Shown piece by piece: positions 51,093 to 60,403 of a stretch of 64,000 nt of DNA. The stretch lies in NCBI GenBank assembly GCA_046294345.1, contig JBKBJT010000013.1, positions 1-64,000 of the forward strand, read 5' to 3'. Below the pieces are notes generated by a model. It ran no database searches and was not told where the DNA came from. It worked only from the letters and a program-made list of their open reading frames with translations. Within the stretch, counting starts at the first letter, position 1. Every line of letters starts with the position of its first letter. Source of the stretch: Ferrovibrio sp046294345. Lineage in GTDB: Bacteria > Pseudomonadota > Alphaproteobacteria > Ferrovibrionales > Ferrovibrionaceae. The position numbers were made by a program, and so were the translations under genes.

Positions 51093-52313
51093 ATGCGCGC
51101 GCTGGACGATATCCTCGTGCTCGACTTAAGCCGCGTGCTGGCCGGGCCCTGGTGCACCCAGAACCTGGCCGATCTCGGCGCCACCGTGATCAAGGTGGAA
51201 AAGCCGGGCGAGGGCGACGACACGCGCAAATGGGGCCCGATCTACCTGAAGGATCCCGAGACCGGCGCGCGTGCCGATTCGGCCTATTATCTCGCGGCCA
51301 ATCGCGGCAAGCGCTCGATCACAGTCGACATGGCGACACAGGAAGGTCAGCAGATCCTGCGCGATCTGGCGGCGAAGGCCGATGTGGTGGTCGAGAATTA
51401 CAAACTCGGCGGCCTGAAGAAATACGGCCTGGATTACGACAGCCTGTCGAAGGTCAATCCACGGCTGGTCTACTGCTCGATCACCGGCTTTGGCCAGACC
51501 GGGCCTTATGCGCCGCGTGCCGGCTACGATTTCATCATCCAGGGCATGGGCGGACTGATGAGCGTGACCGGCGAACGCGACGGGCTGCCCGGCGGCGGCC
51601 CGCAGAAGGCCGGCGTGGCTTTGGCCGATGTGATGACCGGGCTTTATTCGACCATCGCCATCCTGGGTGCGCTGAACCAGCGGCACCGCTCCGGCAGGGG
51701 CCAGTATATCGACATGGCCCTGCTGGATGTGCAGGTGGCGGCGCTCGCCAACCAGGCGACCTACTACCTGATCGGCCATGAAGTGCCGCAGCGCATGGGC
51801 AACGGCCACGCCGCCATTGTGCCCTACCAGAGCTTCCCGACGTCAGACGGCCATGTGATCATCGCGGTCGGCAATGACGGGCAGTTCGCCAAGCTGGCGG
51901 ATGAACTCGGCCATCCGGAATGGAAAAGCGATCCGCGCTTCGCCACCAATATCGAGCGCCTGCATCATCGCGCCGAAGTGGTCGCCGCCATCGAGGCGGA
52001 AACGAAAAAGCGCACCATCGACGACCTGATCGCGGCGCTGGAAAAACGCCAGGTGCCCTGCGGCCCGATCAACACGGTGGACCGCGTCTTCGCCGATCCG
52101 CATGTGCAGGCGCGCGGCTTGCAGAAAACCGTGCCGCATACGCAGCAGGGCTCGCTGCCCAGCGTGGCCAGCCCGCTGCGCCTGTCGGATTCGCCCGTGG
52201 CCTACGACCGCGGCCCGCCCCTGCTGGGCGAGCATACCGACGAAGTGCTGCGCGAGGTGCTTGGCTTCGACGCCGCGAAACTCGACAGCCTGCGCAAGGC
52301 CAAGGTCATCTGA
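51093..52313 (+). CDS. CaiB/BaiF CoA transferase, probable glutarate CoA transferase
   Basis: A 406-residue class III CoA transferase with the catalytic Asp179 in VALADVMTGLYS and the N-terminal segment VLDLSRVLAGPWCTQNLADL. Next to gcdH it is the likely succinyl-CoA:glutarate CoA transferase that activates glutarate. GGAGGCGCC precedes the ATG. The 3-hydroxy-3-methylglutaryl variant of this family is an alternative. Confidence 0.9.
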   Translation: MRALDDILVLDLSRVLAGPWCTQNLADLGATVIKVEKPGEGDDTRKWGPIYLKDPETGARADSAYYLAANRGKRSITVDMATQEGQQILRDLAAKADVVVENYKLGGLKKYGLDYDSLSKVNPRLVYCSITGFGQTGPYAPRAGYDFIIQGMGGLMSVTGERDGLPGGGPQKAGVALADVMTGLYSTIAILGALNQRHRSGRGQYIDMALLDVQVAALANQATYYLIGHEVPQRMGNGHAAIVPYQSFPTSDGHVIIAVGNDGQFAKLADELGHPEWKSDPRFATNIERLHHRAEVVAAIEAETKKRTIDDLIAALEKRQVPCGPINTVDRVFADPHVQARGLQKTVPHTQQGSLPSVASPLRLSDSPVAYDRGPPLLGEHTDEVLREVLGFDAAKLDSLRKAKVI

Positions 52314-52325
52314 TCATCTGAGGCT

Positions 52326-53282
52326 TCAGCCAGCGCGGGCCGACCGCGTCGTTTTCACCTGCCGCTGCGCGACGCGCGGCCGCCGGCCGTAATTGCGGTT
52401 GGCGCCGCTCGCCACCGAGACGAGCTGGTTGATCGGCCGGGCCAGCGATTCCTCCTTCGGCCGCGAGAAGAACAGCTCGGCATGGAACAGGCCATCGGCC
52501 TCCTTGCCGGCCGCGCTGAGACCGCGCTTGGCCAGTGCCTCCAGCGTGCCGCGCATTTCCTCCTCGTCGTGGAAGCGCCGCTGCACGAAGGTGGCGCCTT
52601 CGAATTTCTGCGTCACCAGGCCCTGGCGGGCCAGGGTTTTGGCGATGTCGCCGTAATCGAACATGCGCAGCACGAAGGAGGCGACCCAGGGCGCCTCGCC
52701 ATTGGCGGTGCAGACGGCGAGTTTCTCGAAGGTCTTGTTGGTGACGTAGCCGACGCAGCCGGTCGACACGATCAGGTCGACTTCCGAAAGCAGTTTCGCC
52801 GCATCGGTCGGAATCTCCCCGCTTTCAAGGTCGGCGACGATGCCGTGATCCAGGATGCCGCAATGCAGGCCGTAGGCCACCGCCTGCGGCGAGATGTCGA
52901 GGCCGATCACGCGGATGTCGCGCTTGCGCGGCCAGGACGCGAAATAATGGCGGTCGAGGGCCAGTATCTCGTCGGCGCCGAGCTGCTGGTAGGTCAGGAT
53001 GTCGTAGCGTTCGGTCAGGTGATCGTAATCGATGGCATATTTCATCAGCGCCGCATTCACGCCGTAGGAACAGCCCAGGTCGAGCACGGTGATCGGCCCG
53101 CCCTTGGCGCGCTGGCGGGCCTCGATCAACTGGTCGAAGACCGGCCGCGCCAGATGCGGGATCACATAGCCCAGTGCACCCAGCGTGCGGAAATAGGCGC
53201 GCGGATCGGGCTGCACGTAGATCGCGGAGAAATCCGCCTTGCTGCGGTTGATATCGGAAAAATCCGTGGCGGTTGCGGACAT
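52326..53282 (-). CDS. SAM-dependent methyltransferase, class I
   Basis: A 318-residue Rossmann-fold methyltransferase. Motif I is LDLGCSYGVNAALMKYA near residue 70, a second acidic loop VIGLDISPQAVAYGLHC follows, and STGCVGYVTNKTFEKL lies mid-protein. The substrate is unknown. The ATG ending at 53282 with AGGGGAAG upstream is chosen over longer frames. It stands alone between the CoA transferase gene and an orphan response regulator. Confidence 0.83.
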   Translation of the reverse strand: MSATATDFSDINRSKADFSAIYVQPDPRAYFRTLGALGYVIPHLARPVFDQLIEARQRAKGGPITVLDLGCSYGVNAALMKYAIDYDHLTERYDILTYQQLGADEILALDRHYFASWPRKRDIRVIGLDISPQAVAYGLHCGILDHGIVADLESGEIPTDAAKLLSEVDLIVSTGCVGYVTNKTFEKLAVCTANGEAPWVASFVLRMFDYGDIAKTLARQGLVTQKFEGATFVQRRFHDEEEMRGTLEALAKRGLSAAGKEADGLFHAELFFSRPKEESLARPINQLVSVASGANRNYGRRPRVAQRQVKTTRSARAG

Positions 53283-53507
53283 GGCGGCTTCCCCTCTGGT
53301 GATTGCGGGCACGGATCGCCCGACAGCAAAATGCCCGAAGGCTGTCTGCCGTGACCGGCATCCAGACATGGACGATGCTGCTTTTTCGTTTGCACGCCGA
53401 GGATAACCAAAAGCGGCCGGCGAACGCAAAGATTGCGGCCCGCTTGTGCGGATTATCGCGCTATGTTCGCGAATATTGCCGTTCTGTCCGGCACGATGAG
53501 CGTCGGT

Positions 53508-54185
53508 TCAGAGTTTGAGTCGATAGCCGAGATTCTCTTCCGTCACCAGGCGCTTCGGCTGGTCGGGATTGTCTTCCAGCTTCTGGCGCAGGCGCCAGAT
53601 CAGCACACGCAACGTGGCGCGCGACTGGTCGTCGTCGCGCTGCCAGAGTTCGCGCGTGATGTCGTCGAACAGCACGATCTGCCCGGCATAATCGAACAAC
53701 AGGCCGACCAGGCGGTTTTCCATCGCGGTCAGTCGGATGGCATTACCCTTGTGCCAGATCTGGGCGCGGCTGCGGTCGATGCGGAAATCGCCCAGCTCGT
53801 CGCGGTTGTTGGCCGGATTGGCGCGGCGCAGCACGGCCCGCACGCGGGCGATCAGTTCGGCGACGTCGAAGGGCTTGGTGATGTAGTCGTCAGCGCCGTT
53901 CGACAACGCCTCGACCTTGGCATTGCGGTGTTCCTCGCCCGAGACGACGATGATCGGCACGCGTGAGCGTTTGCGCACGGCGGCGAGCACATCCTCGCCC
54001 CGCATCATCGGCAGGCCGAGGTCGAGCAGCATCAGCTGTACCGGCTGGCTTTCCAGCGCGGCCAGCGCCGCATCGCCATCGCCGGCCTCGCCGACCCGGT
54101 GGCCGGCGGCCTCAAGGATGCCGCGCATGGTCTGTCGCATCGAAGCCGAGTCTTCGACAATAAGGATGTATTCGCCGGTCGGCAT
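53508..54185 (-). CDS. orphan OmpR-family response regulator
   Basis: A 225-residue response regulator: receiver domain with acidic pair VEDSASM, phosphorylation site Asp55 (MLLDLGLPMMRG), Lys in YITKPFDVAEL, and a C-terminal winged helix (ENLGYRLKL end). It resembles KdpE/TctD-type regulators, but no kinase gene is adjacent. The ATG ends at 54185. Confidence 0.9.
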   Translation of the reverse strand: MPTGEYILIVEDSASMRQTMRGILEAAGHRVGEAGDGDAALAALESQPVQLMLLDLGLPMMRGEDVLAAVRKRSRVPIIVVSGEEHRNAKVEALSNGADDYITKPFDVAELIARVRAVLRRANPANNRDELGDFRIDRSRAQIWHKGNAIRLTAMENRLVGLLFDYAGQIVLFDDITRELWQRDDDQSRATLRVLIWRLRQKLEDNPDQPKRLVTEENLGYRLKL

Positions 54186-54492
54186 AACGTCGCGTCCCCG
54201 TTTTTCCTGACGGGGTATTACGCCAGGTCGCGGCGCAAGTAATGTAGACGTACTGCTACGTTACCGGATTTTTATCTGTCTGCTGCCGAATTCCGGGCCG
54301 GATTACAGATTCGTAATCCGGTGCCGGGGCGGTTCGGCGGGCGGCGCGGCTACCGGGCAGGCATTCCCCGGGCGGCATTTGTCACAGGGGCGGGTGGAAC
54401 AACGGGCGCCCATGGCTGTTTGGCATGCATCGCTGCCACGGCAGCAGGATTTTCGACCAGCCCAGCTTGAACCAGCCCGGAAAGGATGCCCC
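54186..54492. other. intergenic stretch with palindrome
   Basis: A 307-bp divergent gap between the response regulator and hemerythrin genes. It contains the perfect inverted repeat CCGGATTAC/GTAATCCGG (54298-54321) and a smaller GTAG/CTAC pair near 54244-54258. It probably holds both promoters; no gene is supported. Confidence 0.5.
54298..54321. promoter_or_regulatory. palindrome upstream of the orphan response regulator
   Basis: CCGGATTAC and GTAATCCGG form a perfect 9-bp inverted repeat with a six-base spacer, midway between the divergent genes. It may be an operator of the response regulator. Confidence 0.4.
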
Positions 54493-54969
54493 ATGCCCGA
54501 GATCACCGCCCTGCTGCGCCAGGAACATGACGAAGCCCTCACGCTTGCCGACCGGCTCTGCCAGGAAGAAGACGACGCCAAGGCGCGGCGCGAGATCTTC
54601 CACCAGCTCAAGGAGGCCCTCACGCTGCATTCCCGCGCGGAGGAGGCAGCCGTCTACGAGGCCCTGAAAGACTGCAAGGACGACGAGGACGCCGTGAAGA
54701 TGGGTCATGAAGGCTATGTCGAGCATGCCCTGGTCGACTACCTGTTCGAGAAGCTGACGCGGTCCAGCGCCACCACCAGTCCGTCCTGGAGCGCCCATGC
54801 CATGGTGCTGAAGGAACTGCTCGAACACCATGTGGAGGAAGAGCAGGGCGAGGCCTTCGAACTGCTGGACAAGCATTTCGATGCGGCGGAGCGCGAAAAG
54901 ATGGCCGAGGCCTTCCTGGCGGCCAAGGAAACCGCCGCCGCCGGCAAGACGCCGCGCAGCGCGGCCTAG
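54493..54969 (+). CDS. hemerythrin-like HHE-domain protein
   Basis: A 158-residue helical-bundle protein with hemerythrin HHE-type ligands: LLRQEHDEALTLADRL near the start (His, Glu), LHSRAEEAAVYEAL (His, Glu), MGHEGYVEH and LEHHVEEEQGEAFELL. Such proteins bind a di-iron centre and sense or store O2, NO or peroxide. The ATG at 54493 follows AAAGGAT. Its TAG overlaps the stop of the convergent EamA gene. Confidence 0.88.
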   Translation: MPEITALLRQEHDEALTLADRLCQEEDDAKARREIFHQLKEALTLHSRAEEAAVYEALKDCKDDEDAVKMGHEGYVEHALVDYLFEKLTRSSATTSPSWSAHAMVLKELLEHHVEEEQGEAFELLDKHFDAAEREKMAEAFLAAKETAAAGKTPRSAA

Positions 54970-55865
54970 CTTCGGAGGCGGGCCGGGGGCGCGTTCACCA
55001 GCCAGATGCCGAAGGCCACCAGGGCCAGTGCGCCCAGCAGGGTGAGCGAGAGCGGCTCGTTCAGGTACAGCGCGCCGCCGGCCACGCCGAAAACCGGCGT
55101 GAGGAAGGAAAAGGCCGACAGCCGCGACACCGGATACCGCGTCATCATCCAGAACCAGGCGAGGTAGCTCACTGCCGCCACCGCCACGGTCTGGAAGGCC
55201 AGCGAGCCGATCACAAAAGCCGTGGCCGGGATGGCCAGGCTTTCCCCGCTGAGCAGGGCGGCGAGCAGCAGCATCGGGCCGGACACGGCGAGCTGATAGA
55301 GCAGCGTCTTATAGGGGCTGACCAGCCGCAGTTTCGAGCCCTTGATCAGCAGGGTGGTGGCCGCCCACAGGATGGCGGCCGCCACCATCAGGGCGTCGCC
55401 CAGCATCTCGTCTGGCTGCGGCGCCTGCAGGCGGCCGGCAAAGGTGAGCACCACGCCCAGGAAGGCCAACAGCAGGCCGATCCACTGCAGCCGCCCGATG
55501 CGCTCGCCGGGGATAAACAGATGCGAGCCCAGCGCGACCCAGAAGGGCGCGGTGTAGAGCAGGATCGCGGCGCGCGAGGCGGTGGTGAACGTCAGGCCGT
55601 AGAACAACAGGCCGAATTCCGTACCGAACAGCAACCCGGCGCCCAGGCCGGGCCACAGGCTGCCGTCGCGCTGCCACAGCGGAATGCGGCGCCAGGTCAT
55701 CCACAGCCAGACCAGCAACGCCGCTCCGGCCGAGCGCAGCCCGGCCTGCAGCAGCGGCGAGACGAAGTCGGCGGTGATCTTGATCACCACCTGCTGGATG
55801 CCCCAGCTCAGGCATAGAACGGTCATCAGGCCGATGGCGAGGCCATCGAGGCGGGAATGCTGCAT
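54966..55865 (-). CDS. EamA/DMT-family transporter
   Basis: A 299-residue inner-membrane protein with about ten membrane segments in two EamA halves (GLMTVLCLSWGIQQVVIKIT at the start; FLLAFLGVVLTFAG mid-protein). The substrate is unknown. It starts 62 bp from the end of dinB in the same direction, so dinB lies upstream of it on the minus strand. Confidence 0.9.
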   Translation of the reverse strand: MQHSRLDGLAIGLMTVLCLSWGIQQVVIKITADFVSPLLQAGLRSAGAALLVWLWMTWRRIPLWQRDGSLWPGLGAGLLFGTEFGLLFYGLTFTTASRAAILLYTAPFWVALGSHLFIPGERIGRLQWIGLLLAFLGVVLTFAGRLQAPQPDEMLGDALMVAAAILWAATTLLIKGSKLRLVSPYKTLLYQLAVSGPMLLLAALLSGESLAIPATAFVIGSLAFQTVAVAAVSYLAWFWMMTRYPVSRLSAFSFLTPVFGVAGGALYLNEPLSLTLLGALALVAFGIWLVNAPPARLRS

Positions 55866-55927
55866 GTCTGGTTTTATGGTCCTGCGCGAGACGGAAGTGC
55901 CCGACTATAACAAAGCCGCCGCCGCGC

Positions 55928-57043
55928 CTACAGGGTGAGTTTCAGCTGCGCGCCGCCTTCGTCGCTGCTTTCCTCGCGGGCCGGTTCCTCCAGCGAGGAC
56001 AACGTCACGCCCAGCAGGCGGATGCCTTTCGGCGTGGGAAACACCCCGGCCAGCAGTTCGAAGGCGATGCCCAGCAGGTCGGCGGCGGATGCCAGCGGCA
56101 TCTGCTGCGTGCGGCTGCGGGTGATCTGCTGGAAATCGGCGTATTTCACCTTCAGCGTCACGGTGCGGCCGCGGATACTGTGCTTTTCGCAATAGCGCCA
56201 GACCTTGTCGGCCACCTTCTCCACCTCTGCCTGCGCCTCCTCCAGCGCGAACAGGTCGGCCGCGAAGGTGTCTTCCGCGCCCACCGATTTGCGGATGCGG
56301 TCGGGCCGCACCGGGCGTTCGTCCACGCCGCGCGCGATCCAGTAATAGAAATGTCCCGTCTTGCCGAAATGCTGCTGCAGGAAAGGCAGCGACCGCTCGC
56401 GCAGGTCGGCGCCGGTCTCGATCCCCAAGCGGTTCATCTTCGCCGCCGTGGCCGGGCCGATGCCGTGGAATTTGCCCACCGGCAGGCTTTCCACGAAGGC
56501 GGCGCCCATCCTGGGCGTGATCACGAAGAGGCCATCTGGCTTGTTGTGGTCGGAGGCCAGCTTGGCCAGGAACTTGTTGTACGACACGCCGGCCGAGGCC
56601 GTCAGCTGCGTCTCGGCGCGGATGCGGGCCCGGATCTCCTCGGCGATCTGCGTGGCCGAGGCAATGCCCTTCAGATTCTGCGTCACGTCCAGATAAGCCT
56701 CGTCCAGCGACAGCGGCTCGATCAGCGGCGTGTAGTCGGCGAAGATGGCGCGGATCTGCTGCGAGATCGCGCGGTAGGCATCGAAGCGCGGTTTCACGAA
56801 GATCAGCTCTGGGCATTTGCGCTTCGCCGTCACCGACGGCATGGCCGAGCGCACGCCGAATTTGCGCGCCTCGTAGCTGGCGGCCGCCACCACGCCGCGT
56901 TCGCGCGAACCGCCCACCGCGACCGGCCTGCCGCGCAGATCGGGATTGTCGCGCTGCTCGACCGAGGCATAGAAGGCATCCATGTCGACATGGATGATCT
57001 TGCGGACCGGCGCTGGTGCGGTGGTTTCAGCCGAATCGCTCAT
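55928..57043 (-). CDS. dinB: DNA polymerase IV (Y-family)
   Basis: A 371-residue translesion polymerase. Catalytic acidic motifs are HVDMDAFYASVEQRDNP near residue 25 and SLDEAYLDVT near 118; the helix-hairpin-helix (GKFHGIGPATAAKMNRLG) and little-finger domain follow. The C-terminus lacks a clear beta-clamp motif of the QxxLxLF type, though AQLKLTL may serve. The ATG ending at 57043 is the family-like start. No LexA box was identified with confidence. Confidence 0.94.
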   Translation of the reverse strand: MSDSAETTAPAPVRKIIHVDMDAFYASVEQRDNPDLRGRPVAVGGSRERGVVAAASYEARKFGVRSAMPSVTAKRKCPELIFVKPRFDAYRAISQQIRAIFADYTPLIEPLSLDEAYLDVTQNLKGIASATQIAEEIRARIRAETQLTASAGVSYNKFLAKLASDHNKPDGLFVITPRMGAAFVESLPVGKFHGIGPATAAKMNRLGIETGADLRERSLPFLQQHFGKTGHFYYWIARGVDERPVRPDRIRKSVGAEDTFAADLFALEEAQAEVEKVADKVWRYCEKHSIRGRTVTLKVKYADFQQITRSRTQQMPLASAADLLGIAFELLAGVFPTPKGIRLLGVTLSSLEEPAREESSDEGGAQLKLTL

Positions 57044-57123
57044 GCCGGCAGAATCCCGCGCGACGCGCGGCAATGCCAGTGCCGGGTTGGGGATTTTTGC
57101 GGCCGGTCCCCGCGATCACGGCC

Positions 57124-58038
57124 TCATGCGTCGGCCGGGGCGGCCTTCCTGCGGCCAGCATGGATGCCGCTGCCGACCATGATCCCGGCCAGGACAAGGA
57201 TCATGCCGGCGACCAGCTCAAACGTCAGGCTTTCGCCCAGGATGACGATCCCCAGAACCATGGCCGCAATCGGGTTCAGCGTCAGGTACAGCACCGTGGT
57301 GGTGGGTGGCAGCCAGCGCAGGGCCAGCATGAACAGCGAGAATTGCAGCGTGCCAGCCACCGTGCCGAGGAACAGGACTGCCATCCAGCCCCTGATGCTG
57401 AATGACGGCAGCAGCGCACCGTCGGCCTTGAAGGCCACCACCGGAAGCAGCGCGACCACCGCGAAGATCATGCCCAGGGCGGTGACGAAAAGCGGCCCGT
57501 GGCGCATCAGGGTGGGGCGGCTGAATACCGAATAGACGGCCGCACACAGCACGCCGAGCAGCATGAGGCCATCGCCATGCAGGTAAGTGCTGCTGCCGCC
57601 CGCAAACGCCGCCGTGCCGAAGGCGACCATGATCCCGCCGAATGCCAGCGCGACGCCGGATATTTTGGCCTTCGACAACTGTTCGCGGCCGAAGGCCGCT
57701 GCCACCAGCAGGGTCTGGATCGGAATCGTCGCCAGCCCCACGGCGCCGCGCGCCGCCGGATTGAGTTCGAGCGACGCATTGAAGCCCCAGGGAAACAGGA
57801 CAAAGAACAGGATGCCGAACATGGCGATCTTGGCGTATTCCGCCGCCGTCAGCCCGGTGCGCGGCCAGAGCATGGGCAGGAACGGCGCGAAACAGATGAC
57901 CGAGACCAGATACCGGTAAAATACCAGCGAGAGCGGGTCGGTCTCGCCGATCACGAAGCGTGTCGCCACCACGGCGGTTCCCGCGCTCAGAGCGGCGCCT
58001 GCCGCGGCTGCATGAGCCAGAAGAATCTTGTTCGTCAT
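57124..58038 (-). CDS. EamA/DMT-family transporter under HxlR control
   Basis: A 304-residue ten-segment EamA exporter. It begins MTNKILLAHAAAAGAALSAG, the first membrane span. It is divergent from an HxlR-type regulator, with repeated GCAAGT motifs between, so it is the probable regulated exporter. The substrate is unknown. Confidence 0.9.
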   Translation of the reverse strand: MTNKILLAHAAAAGAALSAGTAVVATRFVIGETDPLSLVFYRYLVSVICFAPFLPMLWPRTGLTAAEYAKIAMFGILFFVLFPWGFNASLELNPAARGAVGLATIPIQTLLVAAAFGREQLSKAKISGVALAFGGIMVAFGTAAFAGGSSTYLHGDGLMLLGVLCAAVYSVFSRPTLMRHGPLFVTALGMIFAVVALLPVVAFKADGALLPSFSIRGWMAVLFLGTVAGTLQFSLFMLALRWLPPTTTVLYLTLNPIAAMVLGIVILGESLTFELVAGMILVLAGIMVGSGIHAGRRKAAPADA

Positions 58039-58072
58039 GCGTGAATGCCGCAGGGTGCGGCCTCCCATATTA

Positions 58073-58121
58073 ACTTGCAAAAGGCAAGTCACTATATGAG
58101 GCAGGCTTTAAAAATGCAAGT
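58073..58121. promoter_or_regulatory. HxlR operator candidates
   Basis: ACTTGC-N5-GCAAGT (58073-58089) is a perfect inverted repeat; a further GCAAGT half-site at 58116-58121 is followed by GAC, as the first is by CAC. They lie between the EamA and HxlR genes. Confidence 0.6.
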
Positions 58122-58192
58122 GACTGCGCTAGAATGCCCATGGCATCAACAGATTGGCCTGGGCCTGAACATGGAAGCGGAAGGGTGCCGCG

Positions 58193-58564
58193 ATGGCGAA
58201 ACATGAATTCCGGTCGATGTGTTCCATCGCGCGGACGCTGGAGCTGCTTGGCGACAAGTGGACCCTGCTGATCGTTCGCGACCTGATGTGGCATGGCAAA
58301 CACACCTTCCAGGCGCTGCAGGGCAGCGCCGAACGCATTCCCACGAACATCCTGGCTGAGCGGCTGAAACGGCTTGAGCATTGGGGCCTGGTGGAGCGCA
58401 GGGCCTATCAGCAGCGGCCTGTGCGCTACGCATACCACCTGACCGATGAAGGCAAGGCGCTCGAACCGGTTCTGCTGCAGATGATGGCGTGGGGACACAA
58501 GCGCCTCGGCGGCGGGCGCTACGACCCTGCCACGGGCAAGAGCTGGAAGGGCGCGGGGGGCTAG
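58193..58564 (+). CDS. HxlR-family regulator
   Basis: A 123-residue winged helix-turn-helix regulator of the HxlR type with the family hallmark LELLGDKWTLLIVRDLMWHG near residues 17-36 and NILAERLKRLEHWGLVERR. It has Cys9 near the N-terminus (SMCSIARTL), a position that in some members senses thiol-reactive compounds. It likely controls the divergent EamA gene. Confidence 0.92.
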   Translation: MAKHEFRSMCSIARTLELLGDKWTLLIVRDLMWHGKHTFQALQGSAERIPTNILAERLKRLEHWGLVERRAYQQRPVRYAYHLTDEGKALEPVLLQMMAWGHKRLGGGRYDPATGKSWKGAGG

Positions 58565-58593
58565 CGCGAGGCCAATCGCGCGACGCGGCGCGC

Positions 58594-58610
58594 GTTCCGC
58601 AGAGCGGAAT
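58594..58610. promoter_or_regulatory. IclR operator copy 1, before the BKACE operon
   Basis: GTTCCG-CAGAG-CGGAAT, a 17-bp inverted repeat about 100 bp upstream of the first catabolic gene. It has the same length and pattern as the sites at 61865 and 62723. Confidence 0.65.
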
Positions 58611-58711
58611 GCTGCAATCTTGCGCGCGTTTCCCGCGTTCCTTTGCATTATAGGATGCAGCAACAATGCCGCCGGAAGCGGCCGCAATGCGTCCGGGAGT
58701 GAAATCAGCCA

Positions 58712-59584
58712 ATGCAATCACGCGTCATCATCACCTGTGCCGTGACGGGCAATCAGACCACCCCGGAGATGACGCCGCATCTTCCGGTCACGCCCGAACA
58801 GATTGCCGAAGCCTGCCTTGGCGCGGCCGAGGCGGGTGCCGCCAGCGTGCATATCCATGTGCGCGACCCCAAGACCGGCCGGCCATCCATGGAGATCGAC
58901 TATTACCGCGACGTGATGGATCGTATCCGCGCCAGGAACCGGGATCTCATCATCAACCTCACCACCGGGCCGGGCGGCCGTTTCGTGCCCGACCCTGAGG
59001 ATCCGAAGCGCGCCGCTCCCGGCACCACGCTGATGCGGCCGGAAGACCGGGTCGCGCATATCGCGCTGCTCAAGCCCGATATCGCCACCCTCGATCTCAA
59101 CACCATGAATTCCGGCAAGCAGGTGGTGATCAACACACCCGACAATGTCCGCCGCATGGCGGCCGTGATCAACGCGGCCGGCGTCAAACCCGAGATCGAA
59201 TTGTTCGATTCCGGCGACATCGCACTCTGCCGCGACTTGGTCGCCGACGGCACGCTGAAGGGCCCGATCCTGTGTTCGGTCGTCATGGGCGTGAAATACG
59301 GGTTCCAGCCATCGCCGGAAACGGTGCTGTATGCGCGCGGCATGCTGCCGCCCGGCACCACCTGGACCGCCTTCGGCACCGGCAGGATGTCCTTTCCGAT
59401 GGTGGCGCAGTCCTACCTGGCCGGCGGCCATGTCCGCGTCGGGATGGAAGATGCCGTCTATCTCGAGAAAGGCGTGCTGGCCGACTCCAATGCCGCCATG
59501 GTCAGCAAAGCGCGCGGCATCGTCGAATCGCTTGGCGGGGAAATCGCCACCGCGCGTCAGGCCCGCGAAATGCTGTCGCTGTGA
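58712..59584 (+). CDS. BKACE-family beta-keto acid cleavage enzyme
   Basis: A 290-residue zinc-dependent BKACE (DUF849) protein, a TIM-barrel enzyme that condenses a beta-keto acid with acetyl-CoA and splits it to acetoacetate plus a new CoA ester. Family motifs are IITCAVTGNQTTPEMTPHLP at the start, SVHIHVRDPKTGRPS (zinc His pair) and a mid-barrel TGPGGRF. The side-chain specificity (aminohexanoate, dehydrocarnitine, others) cannot be read with confidence. It is first in a BKACE-SDR-ALDH operon under an IclR-type operator. Confidence 0.92.
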   Translation: MQSRVIITCAVTGNQTTPEMTPHLPVTPEQIAEACLGAAEAGAASVHIHVRDPKTGRPSMEIDYYRDVMDRIRARNRDLIINLTTGPGGRFVPDPEDPKRAAPGTTLMRPEDRVAHIALLKPDIATLDLNTMNSGKQVVINTPDNVRRMAAVINAAGVKPEIELFDSGDIALCRDLVADGTLKGPILCSVVMGVKYGFQPSPETVLYARGMLPPGTTWTAFGTGRMSFPMVAQSYLAGGHVRVGMEDAVYLEKGVLADSNAAMVSKARGIVESLGGEIATARQAREMLSL

Positions 59585-59627
59585 CGCCGCCCCCGCCTGC
59601 CGGGCGTGAATTTTTAAGAGGTTATAG

Positions 59628-60389
59628 ATGACCAGTATCGAAATTCCTGTTCTGCCAGTCCCGAAAGTTGCGCTCGTCACCGGCGCCAGCAGCGGCATCG
59701 GCAAGGCCATCGCGGCGCGTCTGGCCGCCATGGGCTCGGCCGTCGTGGTCGGCTACAACAGCCGCCGCGAAAAGGCGGAAGAGGTTGTCGGGGGGCTGCA
59801 GGGTGCGGGGCATGTCGCCATGCGCATCGCCATCGACGATCCGGCCTCCATTGCCGAAGCGGTGCAGGCCGTGCAGGCCCGCTTTGGCCGGCTCGATGCG
59901 CTGGTCAATTGCGGCGGCGCCACCACGCCGGTGCCCGCCAGCGATCTCGACAGGCTGACAGACGAGATCTTCGACCGCACCGTCGCGCTCAACCTGCGCG
60001 GCCCCTTCGCCATGATCCGCGCCTTCCGGCCCCTGCTGGAACGTGGCGATCAGGCGGCCATCGTGAACATTTCCTCCATCGCCGCGCGCACCGGCCTGGG
60101 CAGCAGCCTGGCCTATCTGGCGGCCAAGGCGGGTGTCGACGCGCTGACCATTGCGCTGGCCAAGGTGCTGGCCCCGAAGATCCGCGTCTTCTCCGTCTCG
60201 CCGGCCGGCGTGGATACCGATTTCGTGCCCGGACGCACCCGCGAGCAGCTGGATAAAACCGCCGAACGGCTGCCGCTGGCCCATGTCACCACCCCGGACG
60301 ATGTGGCCAGGGCCGCGGTGGCCTGCATCGTCAATCTGACCAGTTCGACGGGCATTGTCGTGCCGGTGGACGAAGGCCGGCATCTCTGA
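59628..60389 (+). CDS. short-chain dehydrogenase/reductase
   Basis: A 253-residue classical SDR: TGASSGIG at about residues 18-25, catalytic Ser in NISSIAARTG and YLAAK (Tyr-x-x-x-Lys) near 160, and the PAGVDTDFVPG segment. In this operon it may oxidise a beta-hydroxy acid to the beta-keto acid used by BKACE. It is 43 bp after the BKACE gene. Confidence 0.9.
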   Translation: MTSIEIPVLPVPKVALVTGASSGIGKAIAARLAAMGSAVVVGYNSRREKAEEVVGGLQGAGHVAMRIAIDDPASIAEAVQAVQARFGRLDALVNCGGATTPVPASDLDRLTDEIFDRTVALNLRGPFAMIRAFRPLLERGDQAAIVNISSIAARTGLGSSLAYLAAKAGVDALTIALAKVLAPKIRVFSVSPAGVDTDFVPGRTREQLDKTAERLPLAHVTTPDDVARAAVACIVNLTSSTGIVVPVDEGRHL

Positions 60390-60403
60390 AGGAAGCATAG
60401 GGC

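Noticed and set aside
53283..53507. A small plus-strand protein starting near 53463
   Set aside because: The frame runs into the antisense of the response regulator and has no ribosome-binding site.
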